From positions 878,897 to 942,896 of the forward strand of contig JAUJYN010000029.1 of assembly GCA_030737835.1 (NCBI GenBank): a DNA stretch of 64,000 nt, given 5' to 3'. This DNA is from Acorus gramineus. Taxonomy: Eukaryota > Streptophyta > Magnoliopsida > Acorales > Acoraceae. The position numbers and the translations under genes were made by a program. Under the pieces are notes generated by a model, which saw only the letters and a list, made by a program, of their open reading frames with translations, was not told where the DNA came from and did no database searches. Of the stretch, positions 45,546 through 57,899 are shown piece after piece; position 1 is the first letter of the stretch, and every line of letters begins with the position of its first letter.

Positions 45546-46596
45546 TGTCACGCCCCAGGGCGGCCGTCCCCGTGACGTGGTAAGTGTATATATAATATCA
45601 GAATCTACACAGGAGTTCAATAATATACCATAAACAAGCAACTAGAATGACACACAGACAACAAGGAGGCTGACATGATATATACACCAAATGCGGAAGC
45701 GAAAGACTAAATCTGTAAATAAAACATACTACAGACTCGATACATAATCATCTATCCTATGGGAGCCAATATACACAATATACAACTGAATATATACAAA
45801 CGCGTGCTCAAGCACGGAAATAAAATACATACAGCCAAAAAGGGATGCTGATAGCCTCTAACACTCGCGGGACGTAGCGCTGCTCCGCTACTGAAGGAAT
45901 CCCTCGGAAGGCTCCTCCTGCTGATCCGGCTCAGTGGCAACTGGAGAAAACAAATGTGCGAGGGGTGAGCCACACATTCAGTGAACAGCACAACCCATGC
46001 ACCACAGCTATATTAACCACAATTAATTAACAACCAGCCTCAAAGTGGCATAACATCAAAAATCCAGTGGTTCGTACATCGCCGAACCACCACACCCTCA
46101 CCCTCACCCCTCAATAGGTGACATAGGATATTGGGACATACTAATCTAATAATCATCCTTAGACCACAATTCCACAACCAGTGGGTCACCCCATTGCTGA
46201 CCCACCACACCCTCACCCTCACCCTTCTATGGGTGACATAGGATATTGGGACTGACTAGGCTGTTGGTCACCCTTGGTCCACCGATAGTCTCTCCTCCAC
46301 TCCGTAGGCCGCTTGGCCTTCACCCACAACTTCAGCACAGTCCGTCACAAATATCGGGAGGCACCTACTGATGGGAGCCCTCGGAAGGGACGGCCTTTCC
46401 AACGCTGGGGCAGTCTCTACACGGATCCAACGAAGGGAAACAGAACAGCCTATCCATACGCATATGATCCACTCGGATCCGCCGACCACACATCTCTACA
46501 ACTCTAATGCCTTGAATTCTTCAGAATTCCAATAGGGCGCATAACCAGGATGCGGGGAAACATGCATTATAATAATAAAGAGGTTGGAATATTAAC

Positions 46597-46716
46597 GGGG
46601 AAAGAATCCTTGGGAGGGCAGCGTGAGGTCCCGATATAGGACATCCCGACAACCAAACAAGGAACACGGAGTACCCTAGCCCGGGTCTCACCGCTGTCCT
46701 CGCGAGGCCCCTCCCC
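46597..46716. repeat. 118-bp short dispersed repeat, copy 4
   Basis: GGGGAAAGAATCCTTGGGAG to GCGAGGCCCCTCCCC. Same place in the family B LTR as copies 2 and 5. Confidence 0.75.
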
Positions 46717-47139
46717 TATGATATTCACTAAGACAGGCTAATAATCACATGCTCGCATTTTATTTAAACAAATTAAACTAAATGGGAACATGCATCGGTC
46801 GGGGCTTTCCTAGCATGGAAACATGATAACAGGGTGCATGGTTCTTATACGGGTCCTAAGGGTATAAGTCCCTAGCATACAAATCTAGGGTGGAAAGCAT
46901 ACTACAGATTATCATGCTTACATAGTTTTCATATTAAACAGGTTAATATTTACTATGGTGCCCCAGGGGAGGACGGTACACGCCCAAGTGCATGTAACGC
47001 CTCCCTACTGGGTTGGATCGTCCCACTCACCGGTATCTGGGTCGTCGCGCGACCGTCCGTCAAGATCTGCAAGACATGCATTAAATTGGTGAGTATAATC
47101 CACAAATACCATAAAAATACACAAAACACTCTAAAAGTA

Positions 47140-48080
47140 CCCAACGCTCGGGCAAACGTACATACGACCCGTACGCACGTTAGCCCGAGCATCCCGACTC
47201 ATTCCCGCACTCCCGGCAACCACCCGCACGGCCACCCGCCCCCGGATGCACCGCCGCGCCTCAGCCCGCGCACCCAGGCGCACCGCCGGGCCCCTGCCCG
47301 CCGCCTGGACACGCCGCCGAGCCTCCCGGGTGCACCGCGCGCCCACTGCGCCCCATCGCAGCAGCCCGCGCGCACCCGCATGCCCCGCGCTGGCCTGCGA
47401 GCACACCGCACGCCCCGCGCGCCCAGCGCCTCGCCCCGCGCGCACCCCGCGCGAACCTCCGCTGCCCTTGCCTCGCTCCGCGCGCACCACCCACTCGACC
47501 AGCCCAGCCTCGGGTGCACCCGTGCGCACTGCGCCCCAGCGCAGCGCCCCGCACGCGCACCCGCCCGCTCGCACCCACTGCTCACCTCACCGCGCGCACG
47601 CCTGCGCCTCTGCCCAGCGCCCTCGCCTGGCTCACCCAGCATCCGTGACCCAGCGCCCAGCGCCCAGCACCCGGGTCCCTCACCCAGCGCCCAAGCGCAC
47701 GCCCGTGCAACACGCGCCCAGCGCGCCTGCCAGCCTGCCCGCGCTACTGCCTGCGCTGCTTGCCTGCGCGCATCGCCGAGTGGCCCGAGCACCGCTCGCC
47801 TGCACGCCCGGCATTGCCCGCCTGATGCCCGAGCACCTCCTACCCAGCACGCCTCCCCCTGCACCCCCTGAGTGCACGCTCGCGCGCCCGGCAAACTGGT
47901 GCACTGTCTGCTACGCCCGCTACCAGCCCTGCTACCCGCCCGGAACAGCCCTGCCAGCCCTGGCATCCTGCCCGGGACTGCCTAACACCCTGCCCGAGCA
48001 CCTCCACCACCAACCACCGGCCACCCATGGCCTCCGACCGCCCCCAACCACCTCCGACAGCCACCCGCAGCCGCCGACCG
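47140..48080. repeat. GC-rich tract, solo family B LTR
   Basis: The longest tract of the window, about 0.9 kb, rich in CGCGCCC, CAGCGC and CTGCCC. Frames of 150-290 codons are open on both strands together with Pro/Ala/Arg/Ser-rich translations; no domain is seen. Not a gene. Confidence 0.8.
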
Positions 48081-48901
48081 CCTCCCAACCCCAAAACCAT
48101 CATCCTAACAAGCATCTATGCTAGGAAAGAGAGGAAAAAGGGCTTACCAAGGGGAAGCAAGGATGCTCGGTTGCTCTCCGCGCACCGAAACCTTTCCCCA
48201 AAGGCCTCCAATGCCGGGATCTCCCTTGGCCCTCGAAATGGCCCAAATCAGGGGAGAAAAGAGGGGGGATGAAGGGGCCAAACTTCTCGGAATTCGAATC
48301 CGAGAACACCGGGGTGTAGATCGGGACCGGATCTACACTTTCTATGTTTTAGGTTTTAAGGTTTGAGAACTCTAGGGGGCTCAAAAGCTTGAAAAAGAGA
48401 GAGGGGGAGAGAGAAAGCAATTTGAGAAGGTGATGAATAGTGCATGGCAACACTTTTTGCTCACTTAAGTAGGTCAAACCTCACTTGAATGAGGGTAATC
48501 AAGGTTAATTATGGTTTTAAGCTTGATTAAAGAGTTTAAGTGGCTTTGACTTCGGGTCAACCCAACCATACAAAAGAACAAAAAGGGTTGACCAAGTCAT
48601 GGGCCCACTTTGACCGAGTCAACTCTCTCAATGACTTCTCGCTCGGTCAAAACCCGGATACGCCCCGGAACTGTGAAATTTCGGAAACATTACCGGAATT
48701 TGATGAAAATTTTGTGAGAGGCTCGGAATGGCACCAGGACACGTAATATGGAGTTACATTTTCAATCGGAGCCCTCAATCTCAGGGCGATAGCTAACAGC
48801 CCGAAATTTTAGCGGTTCCGATCGAAAAACGAAAAAAAATTGAAAAACTGCCAGAATGTCCCAACGGTTACCAGAAGGTTAAAAGTGACACATATATAAC
48901 A

Positions 48902-50049
48902 CATACTGTAGTCTAAGCATGGTCATACTACTTATCTACACAAGTCGTATAGCTAGGATGCCCCATCGATGCGCGACGCACGACTACGCGCGTCGAGCGC
49001 ATCTCGAGAGGGGGGGGGGGGATTGGACCAAACCACTCACCTCAACCCGGGACCTCGCGCATCCCATCCGACGAGATCTGCAAGGTAAGGGCATCAAATT
49101 TGGTGAGTAACAACACATTATAACACTTAGAAATTACTAGAAATGCCTAAGACTTAGACATGCACGCATACGGGCTCGCACGCATGCGAGCACGCGCGTA
49201 CGCACGCATGCCCAAGTGCCCCAGCACCTACCCGAGACCCTGGGCAGCCCCACGCATGCCCCAGCACGCGCACGCACTCGCACACACGTGCGCACGCGCA
49301 CTGGCACCCTGCCTCATGCCCAGGCGCACGCCAAGACGCACTGCCCCGCGTGCACTCGCGCACGCTCGCGCGCGCCCCCGCGCACTCACGCGCACGCCTT
49401 GCGCGCACCCGCGCGCCTGCTCCACGCTCACCCGCGCGCCCACGCGCACACGCACGCGCCTGCATGCGCCTGCCAGGGCCCCTCTGCGCGTGCGTCTGCG
49501 CGTGCACGCGCGCGGATAGAGCCGCGCGCGCGCCCAGCACCCTTTTAACCCCTTTAACCCCTCCCCCACACTTCTCACTCACCCTAAACCAACTACCTAG
49601 CATGCATGACTTCCCCACAACCCCTAAGCCATGAAAAAACCAAGAAAAGAAGGGGAAGAGCTCACCTAGGGAGGGGGAATGAAGGGGGGAGATTCGGGGG
49701 CCCTCGATGCACCCGCAACCACCTCAACCACCACCACCACTACCACCACCTCCTCAGCCCTCCTCAGCCTTCTTTGGCTGCAAATCAGTGGGGGGAAAAG
49801 ACATGAGAGGGTGCTTGAGAGAGGAGAAACCACAACAACAACAACACATGCACAAACACACACACCTTGCACTTCCTCCTTCACCTTCTCCTTCCTTTGC
49901 TTCTTCCTCCTCCTTCTCCACACACAAAGAGAGGAAAAAGAGACCAAGAGAGGGAGAGAAAGAGAGATCCACGAGTTGGGAGAGAGGGGAGAGAGAGAGA
50001 GGGCAAAATGGTCATTTCCATGCCCAAATAGTGTTTAGGGGTGACCATA
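48902..50049 (-). mobile_element. E2 5' LTR (right), inner part
   Basis: Resumes family A LTR after the target copy and parallels 23870-24311 and then 26050-26590, with a GC-rich tract at 49150-49545, the CCACCACCACC stretch and a (GA)n run. It is cut by E4 at CCATA|TGTCACACC before reaching an LTR start. Confidence 0.8.
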
Positions 50050-51078
50050 TGTCACACCCCAGGGCGGCCGTCCCCGGGACGCGGCAAGGGTATACATGAT
50101 ATCAGCAGTCAATACAGCAGATCAATAACATAACATAAACAACAGCTAAAAAGGCAACACAGACAACAAAGAGGCTGACATGATGTATACACAGAAAGCG
50201 GAAGCTAAAAAGACTGAATCTGTAAATCAACAACACTTTACAGACTCGATACATAATCATATGTCTTGTGAGAGCCAATATAAATACACATACATCCAAA
50301 TATAATCCAAACTGGGTGCCCAAGCACAGAAATATATACATAAAATAAAAGAAGGATGCTGATGGCCTCAAAAACTCGAGGGACGTGGCGCTACTCCGCT
50401 ACTGGTGTAGTCGCTCGGGAAGCTCCTCTTTCAAGTCCGCCTCGGTAATCACTAGAGAAAAATATTATGCGAGGGGTGAGCCACACACTCAGTGAATAGC
50501 AAAACCCATGCATCACAGTTCATATTAACCACAATTAATCAGTAAAAGCCTCAAAGTGGCATAAACAACACAATCCGGGGGTCCGTTACATCGCCGAACC
50601 ACCACACCCTCACCCTCACCTTCACCCCTCAATAGGTGACAAAGGATGTTGGGACTTAATAGGCTGATAATCATCCTTACACAATCCAGTGGGTCGCCAC
50701 ATCGCCAGCCCACCACACCCTCATCCTCACCCCTCAACAGGTGACATAGGCTATTGGGATTGACTAGGCTGTTGGTCACCCTTGGTCCACCGATAGTCTC
50801 TCCCCACTCCGTAGGCCGCTTGGCCACCCCCACATTCAGCACAGTCCGTCCCAAATCAGGAGGTGCCTACTGATGGGAGCCCCTGCACGGGACAGCCTTT
50901 CTAACACCGGGGCAGTATCTACACGGATCCAACGAAGGGAACAGAACAGCCCATCCATACGCATATGATCCACTCGGATCCGCCGACAGCACATCTCAAC
51001 AACTCTAATGTCTTGAATTCTTCAGAATTCCTCCAACGCGCATAGCCAGGATGCGGGGAATCATATAAAATAATAATA

Positions 51079-51194
51079 GGGAAAAGAAACCTTGGGGGGG
51101 CAACCTGAGGTCCCGATATAGGACATCCCGCCAACCAAACAAGGAACACGGAGTACCCTAGCCCGGGTCTCAATGTTTACCTCGCAAGGCCCCT
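51079..51194. repeat. 118-bp short dispersed repeat, copy 5
   Basis: GGGAAAAGAAACCTTGGGGG to GCAAGGCCCCTT, with AATAATA and ATATT flanks. Same site as copies 2 and 4, so carried by the LTR family. Confidence 0.75.
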
Positions 51195-51639
51195 TATATT
51201 CCCTAAGGCATGCTAACAATATCATAAGCTTGCATTTAATTAAATAAATGAAACTAATAGGATGCATGCATAGGTCGAGGCTTTCCTAGCATGATAACAA
51301 GGTGACAGGATGCACGGCTCATACACATATCTTAAGGGTGCAAGTCCCTAACATACAAAGTCTAGGGTGGCATGCATTCTACACTCTAATCATGCTCGCA
51401 CATATTACATATTAATCAGTTAATATTAACTATGTGCCCTAGGGGAGGACGGTATACGCCCAAGTGCATGTAGCGCCTCCCAACTGGGTTGGGTTGTCCC
51501 ACTCACCGGTAACCGGGTCATCGCGTGACCGTCCGTGAAGATCTGCAAGACAGGGTGATGAACCTGGTGAGTAAAATACACAAAATACCACAAAATACAC
51601 AAAAATACACTAAAAATACCCAACACTCGGACAAGCGTA

Positions 51640-52230
51640 CATACGGCCTGTACGCACGCGAGTCCGAGCACCCCGACTCACGCCCGTACCCCCGGCAACC
51701 ATCCGCACGGCCACCCGCCCCCCGGATGCACCGCCGCGCCCCAGCCCGCGCCCCCAGGCGCCCTGCCAAGCCCAGCCCGCACGACACCCTGCCGAGACCT
51801 CCCGGGTGCACCGCGCGCCACTGCGCCCCAGCGCAGCAACCCGCGCGCACCCGCACGCCCTGCGCCCTCGCGCCTCGCCCAGCGCGCACCCCGTGCGCAC
51901 CACCGCTCGCCCAGCGCGCCATCGCCTCTCTCCGCGTGCACCCCGCGCGCACAGCACGCCTGCACCTCTGCACAGCGCTCCGCGCGCACGCTCCCGCACG
52001 GTGCCCAGCGCCCAGCACCCCAGCGCCCAGAGCTCAGCGTCCAGCGCCCAGCGCCCAGCATCCAGCACACCCGCGCCCAGCACACGCGCCCAGCACGCCC
52101 TCCGGCTCCACCCGAGCGCACGCCCGCGTGCCCTGCCACTGCAGGCCTGCTGCGCTGCCTATGCTGCCTGCTGCCCGAGGCAGCCAACCACCCTGCCCGA
52201 GCTCCTCTCCACCACCCACCGGCCACCAGT
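51640..52230. repeat. GC-rich tract, E4 3' LTR
   Basis: Rich in CGCGC and in GCCCAGC repeats (for example 51998-52090). Open in many frames by composition. Confidence 0.8.
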
Positions 52231-53136
52231 GGCCTCCGACCGCCCCCAACCACCACCGACAGCCACCAATAGCCCCAACAGCCACCACACACTAAAAACA
52301 TCCCCTAACATGCATCTAAACATGGAAAAGAAAGAAAGAACCCTTACCCAAGGAAAGGAGAGGAAGAGAAGGGAACCGGGAGCTCTTCGGGCACCGAAAC
52401 GCCTCCCCAAAGCCCTCCACCACCAAGCTCTTCCCACCTTCAGAGGGGCTGAAATCTGAGGAGAAAAGAGGGTGTGAGGAGGGGCTAAACACACCGGAAT
52501 TGAATCCGAAACCACCGGTAGATAGATCGGGATGGGATCTAACCTTTCTATGCTTTGAGTTTTGAGTTTCAAGCGCTCTAGGTAGCTCAAAATCAAGAAA
52601 AAGAGAGAGGGGGAGAGAGAAAATCACTTGGAGAAGAAGATGAATAGTAGAGGGCAACTTTTTACTCACTTAAATAAGTCAACACCACTTAATTAGGGTT
52701 AACTAGGGTTAAGGTTTGATTAATTAGGTTTAAGTGAGTTTTGACTTGGGTCAACCAACCACACAAAAAAAAAAAGGGTTGACCAAGTCATGGGTCCACT
52801 TTGACCAAGTCAACTCTCCCAATGACTTCTCGCTCGGTCAAAACCCGGATACGCCCCGGAACTGTGAAATTCTGAAACGTACCGGAATTTGATGAAATTT
52901 TCGTGAGTGGCTTAAAATGGCACCAGGACACATAATATGCAGTTAGATTTTCAATCGGAGTCCTCAAACACAGGACGATAGCTAACAGTCCAAAATTTTA
53001 GCGGTTCTGATCGAAAAACGAAAAAACTCAAAAACTGTCAAAATGCTCCAATGGTTACCAGAAGGCAAAAAGTGACACATATATAACATTCTCCCCCCCT
53101 TAGGAAATTTTGTCCTCAAAATAAATACAAGAACAT

Positions 53137-56100
53137 CTAAGAAGGGAAAAGATGCGGATACGCGTCACGCATGGCGTCCTCGAGCTCCCAAGTGGCCTCG
53201 GCACCGGAACGGTGCTGCCATCGCACCTTGACCAGCTGGACGGTCTTGGTGCGGAGCCTCTTCTCGCGGCAGTCCAGGATCTCAATCGGCTGCTCAACGA
53301 AAGACAAGTCCGGCTCGAAGACGAGCGGCTCGAACGGGATGACGTGAGCAGGATCGTGGACATAGCGCCTCAGCTGCGAGACATGGAAGACGTCATGTGC
53401 CTGAGCCAACTGTGGGGGCAGAGCTATGCGATAGGCCACCTCTCCAACTCGCTCGAGGATGAGGAATGGCCCAATGAAACGCGGACTCAGCTTGCCCCGC
53501 ACACCGAAATGGAAGATGCCCTTCATCGGGGACACCTTCAAGAACACATGGTCACCGACCTCGAAGGTGAGCTCACGGCGACGACGGTCGGCGTAGCACT
53601 TCTGACGACTCGGATACGCTCGCGAATCGTTTTCACCATCTCGGAGGTCTGGTGAACGATCTCTGGTCCCTCCAACTGGCGCTCTCCGACCTCGTCCCAA
53701 CACAAGGGGGACCTGCAGCTGCGGCCATAGAGCACCTCGTAAGGAGCCATCCGGATACTCGAGTGGTAGCTGTTGTTGTAGGCAAACTCCACCAACGGAA
53801 GGTGCCTCTCCCAACTGCCCCCAAAATCTAGAACGCAGGCTCGCAGCATGTCCTCAAGAGTCTGGATCGTCCTCTCTGACTGGCCGTCCATCTGCGGATG
53901 AAACGCTGTACTGAAGTGGAGGTTCGTACCAAGGGCGTGCTGGAGGCTACGCCAGAACCTCGAAGTAAAACGCGCGTCTCGATCAGAAATGATGCTGACT
54001 GGAGTGCCATGGAGACGGACAATCTCAGAGACGAACAACTGCGCCAGGGTGTCCAGAGAATCGGTGAGTCGGATGGGGAGGAAATGAGCAGACTTCGTCA
54101 GCCGGTCGACGATCACCCAGATGGCATCGCGACCCGAACGTGACCTCGGCAAACCCGAGACGAAGTCCATGGTGATCTGCTCCCACTTCCACTGAGGGAT
54201 CTCAATGGACTGCAGCTTCCCCGCAGGGCGCTGATGCTCCGACTTCACCTGCTAGCATACTAGGCACCGGGCAACGAAACGGGCAATATCCGTCTTCATC
54301 CCGCGCCACCAGTAGCCACAACGAAGGCCCCTGTACATCTTCGTGCCACCAGGATGCACTGTGTACCTCGAACGATGGGCCTCGTCCAGAATCTTCCGCT
54401 TCAGCTCTGCGTCATCGGGAATGCACACTCGGCCTCTGAATCGCAGGATCCCGTCCGCGTGAATCTGGTAGTCCGGACGCTCGCCCCGGGCGATGCCTTC
54501 AGAGAGGACTATAAAATGCGGATCCTGAGCCTGTGCCGCGCGGATATCGTCGAGAAGGACTGGCTGCACCACTAGCCTGGCCAAAAAGCCACCAGCAGGA
54601 GTCTCTCGAACGCTGATCCAGCAAGCGGCCTCCTCCAGAAGCCTCCAACGACGGACAGCCATGTGGGCGGCCATGCCCAAGGGCTGCCTACTGAGCGCAT
54701 CTGCCACGACATTCGCCTTACCCGGATGGTAAGCGATGTCACAATCGTAGTCCGTCAGGAACTCAACCCAACGTCTCTGACGCATGTTGAGCTCCGGCTG
54801 GGACTGCAGATATGTCAAGCTCTTATGATCAGTAAAGAGCTCAAACTCCTCTCCATAGAGGTAATGCCTCCACATCTTCAGCGCAAAGATGATCGCTGCC
54901 AACTCCAGGTCGTGGGTGGGGTAATTCTGCTCATGGGGCTTCAACTGACGAGACACGTAAGCCACAACCTTACCGTGCTGCATCAGGACGCAACCCACAC
55001 CCAACTGCGATGCATCCGTGTAAACTGCGAACCCACCACTCCAGACGGAAGGGTAAGAACTGGCGCTGAGGTGAGCCTTCGCTTCAGCTCCTGGAAGCTC
55101 TCCTCGCAAGCAGGGGACCACTCGAACCGGACATCCTTCCGAGTGAGGCGGGTAAGAGGAACGGCTATCTTCGAGAAACCCTCGACAAACCTCCTGTAAT
55201 AACCCGCCAAGCCCAAGAAGCTCCGACGGTCGACGCCAATTCGACACGGCGAGCGTCTTCTCCGGGTCCACAGATATGCCCTCACCGGAAATCACATGGC
55301 CCAGAAAGGCCATACGCTCCAACCAGAACTCGCACTTGCTGAACTTGGCGAACAACTGATGTCTGGCCAAAGTCTCCAAGACAGTGCAAAGATGGTGAGC
55401 GTGCTCCTCAAGACTCCTCGAGTACACCAATATGTCATCGATGAATACTACCACAAAGGAGTCGAGGAAGGGCCGAAACACCCGGTTCATCAGATCCATG
55501 AAGGCCGCCGGCGCGTTCGTCAACCGAATGGCAGTACTCTGAACTCGTAGTGCCCATACCGGGTGCGAAAGGCCGTCTTCGGAATGTCTGACTCCCGGAT
55601 CTTCAGCTGGTAGTACCCCGAGCGGAGATCGATCTTGGAAAAGACACGCGCTCCTGGAGCTGGTCAAACAGATCGTCGATCCGTGGCAACGGGTACTTGT
55701 TCTTCACTGTCCGTTTGTTCAGCTGCCTGTAATCAATACACAGCCACAGCGAACCGTCCTTCTTCCGGACGAACAGGACAGGGGCTCCCCACGGAGAAAC
55801 ACTCGGACGTGCGAAGCCCTTCTCCAGCAACTCCTCCAACTGCTCCTTGAGCACCCTCAGCTCTGCAGGCCATCCGGTACGGAGCTCTCGAAATCGGCTC
55901 GGTCCCCGGAATCAGATTGATCTCAAACTCGATCGCGTGATTCGGTGATAATCCCGGAAGATCATCGGGGAAAACCTCGGGATACTTCACCACAACTGAT
56001 ATCTGCCTGCAGCGGTGCATCCTCCTGAGCAATGTACGCTAGAAAGCCCTCGCATCCTCCCTGAAGGAGTCTCCACGCCTGCATGGACGACACGAACCCC

Positions 56101-57779
56101 AGAGGGGCTACGTCACGATCGCCCACGAACTGGAAGGACCTCCGACCCGGAAGGTGGAAAGACACCGACTTGGCAAAACAGTCGATGCTGGCATGACTAG
56201 CTGCAAGCCAATCCATTCCCAGGATGGCATCAAAGTCCGTCATCGCGAGCTCCACCAACTCCACTGGAAACTCATGCTCCGCAACCTCTACCGTACACCC
56301 TCGGTACACAGAACTGAGGAGAATCCGGTCTCCCACAGGTAATGATACCTCCAAGATACCATCCAAAGGGGTGGACGCCACACCCGTTCGTCTCGCGAAA
56401 ATGGGAGACACGAACGAGTGGGTGGCTCCGGAATCAAACAATACATAAGCAGGAAGCTGGGAGATCTGAACAATACCTCTGACCACGCTGCCTGATGCCT
56501 GAGCCTCCTCTGCCGAAAGCGCTGCCACTCGGCCCTGGACGAACTGAGGCTGAGGAGCAGGGGCACGCCTCGCCGGCTGCGCTGGCTGCCTCCTCTGGTC
56601 AGCACGACCACCCTGAGGCTGCTGCTGCTGGCGCTGCTGCTGAAACGGCTGCTGCTGCGGAGGCATCACTCGGGGTCGCCAGCGTCGGGGCTATTATACA
56701 AGATATGCCCGACGCGCTGACAGTGATAACAGCGCCGCGTCTCTGGTCGCCTCGCCTGGACTGGCACTGCTGCGATGGGTGTTGGACCTCGCACTGGCAT
56801 CGCATCTGCTGGAGGAGAGGCAGCCGCTGATCGATCGAAGCGGGGCCTCTTCTTCCTGCGCTGTCCCTGGTCCTGGCTCCTGGGTGGCCTCTGGTCTGCC
56901 GAAGGGGTCGAAGCCCTCACGAGGATCCCGAGGTCTCGCTCGACTGTCTTCGCTCGAGACACCAAGTCGGAGTACCTCGTGAATGCCTGGGAGGTGACGT
57001 GCACCCGAATGGCGCTGCTGAGACCAAGCTCGAATTGACGGCACCTCGTCTCCTCGTCCATCACCAAGGCTGGAGCAAATCTGGATAGCCTCGTGAAGCG
57101 CATGGAGTAGTCAGCGACAGACATAGAGCCCTGCGTCAGCTGCTCAAACTCCTGCATCACTATCTGGCGCGTCGAGAACGGGAAGTACTCCTCCAAGAAA
57201 TACCTACGGAATCCCGCCCACGTAAGCTGCTCCACTCCCTCTGGAATCCCGCTGGCGGTCGGTGCAAAGCATGGTCGAGAAGATCGCATCCACCTCCATC
57301 AACCATCGCTCTGGAGCAAGAGGATCCGCCGTCTGACCCTGGAACTCGGGAGGGTGGAGCTTCAGAAAGGCTGCGAGGCCACTCTGCTGCACCCGCGCTG
57401 CAGCCTCTAGCCCCACCTCCCTCTCCTGGGGATCCTGAACTCTGACCGTCGGAACCACCACGGGGACTGGGGGTACATCGGGTACCATGGGTGGATCTGC
57501 CACCAAGGGGACTTGCGGAACTGCCTCGCAGGCCGCCCGTAGCTCCTGAATCTCCCGTGCCTGATCTGCCAATACTCTGGTCTGGGCCTCCAGTGCCCTG
57601 GTCTGCGTCTCCACCAAGTCTGCTATCCGCGCAAACGCGCGCTCCTAGGCAGGAGGCTCCTGCGCTGATCCTCGCCTCACGGCTGAGGACTCACCAATAG
57701 CACCCTCGCCTCTGGTAGGTCCGGAAACCTCCAAAGGTCGAGAGGGACCATGTCCGCGCTGTCCTCTGCGAGGAGGCAT
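53137..57779 (-). pseudogene. E4 gag-pol with chromodomain (Tekay/Del)
   Basis: On the minus strand gag begins MPPRRG at 57779; capsid core near 57400-57000 (FLKLHPPEFQG, PERWLMEVDAIF, YFPFSTRQIVM), zinc-knuckle region near 56745, Gln-rich stretch near 56640. Protease FDSGATH lies near 56440, reverse transcriptase from about 55900 ([23 protein letters not shown] near 55450), RNase H near 55030-54690 ([20 protein letters not shown]), integrase from 54360 ([26 protein letters not shown]), then GPFLILERVGEVAYRI and a chromodomain-like tail ending YPHLFPS at 53140. The region matches E3 in order and in most residues, so the same Tekay group. About half a dozen breaks, some with small losses. Confidence 0.88.
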
Positions 57780-57881
57780 ATCAGCAACCTAAGAAAACCA
57801 GTCACTAGGATCAGAATACTCATATAGAAATCCTAGGACTCATCTCTACGAAAAAGAAGACAATTGGCTCTGACAGGACCA

Positions 57882-57894
57882 GGCTCTGATACCA
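57882..57894 (-). other. E4 primer-binding site, initiator-Met type
   Basis: The minus strand reads TGGTATCAGAGCC, five bases from the LTR edge at 57900. Confidence 0.88.
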
Positions 57895-57899
57895 ACTTT

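Larger units (their letters stand above)
45546..48901 (-). mobile_element. Solo family B LTR in E2's right LTR
   Basis: TGTCACGCCCCAGGGCGGCC to ..GTGACACATATATAACA, 3.36 kb, no interior. Flanks are CATAT (45541-45545) and CATAC (48902-48906); the empty site is seen at 23868-23880 (AACATATTATAGTC). Contains short repeat copy 4 and a large GC-rich tract. Confidence 0.9.
24312..50049 (-). mobile_element. E2: family A LTR element with deleted interior, host of E3
   Basis: Minus-strand element. Left (3') LTR 24312-27043, interior 27044-29692 plus 43588-43694, primer site 43677-43689, right (5') LTR 43695-45545 plus 48902-50049. E3 with its target copy separates the two interior parts; a solo family B LTR splits the right LTR, which is then cut off by E4 at 50050. 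Left and right LTRs belong to different subtypes (see findings). The interior has many breaks. Confidence 0.8.
50050..53088 (-). mobile_element. E4 3' LTR
   Basis: TGTCACACCCCAGGGCGGCC to ..GACACATATATAACA, 3039 bp. Contains duplicated CACCCTCACCCTCACC modules near 50600 and 50715, short repeat copy 5, GC-rich tract at 51640-52230 and, on the minus strand, donor-like GGGTAAGGG near 52345 and acceptor-like TTGCAG near 51543. Confidence 0.85.

Noticed and set aside
47246-48124. Long open frames (up to ~290 codons) in the GC-rich tracts, also at 11485-12168, 22436-23038, 49154-49618, 51525-52459 and 62226-63177
   Set aside because: They are open on both strands and in several frames at once, have Ala/Arg/Pro/Gly-rich low-complexity translations and lie inside LTRs. 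GC-rich sequence lacks stop codons by composition.
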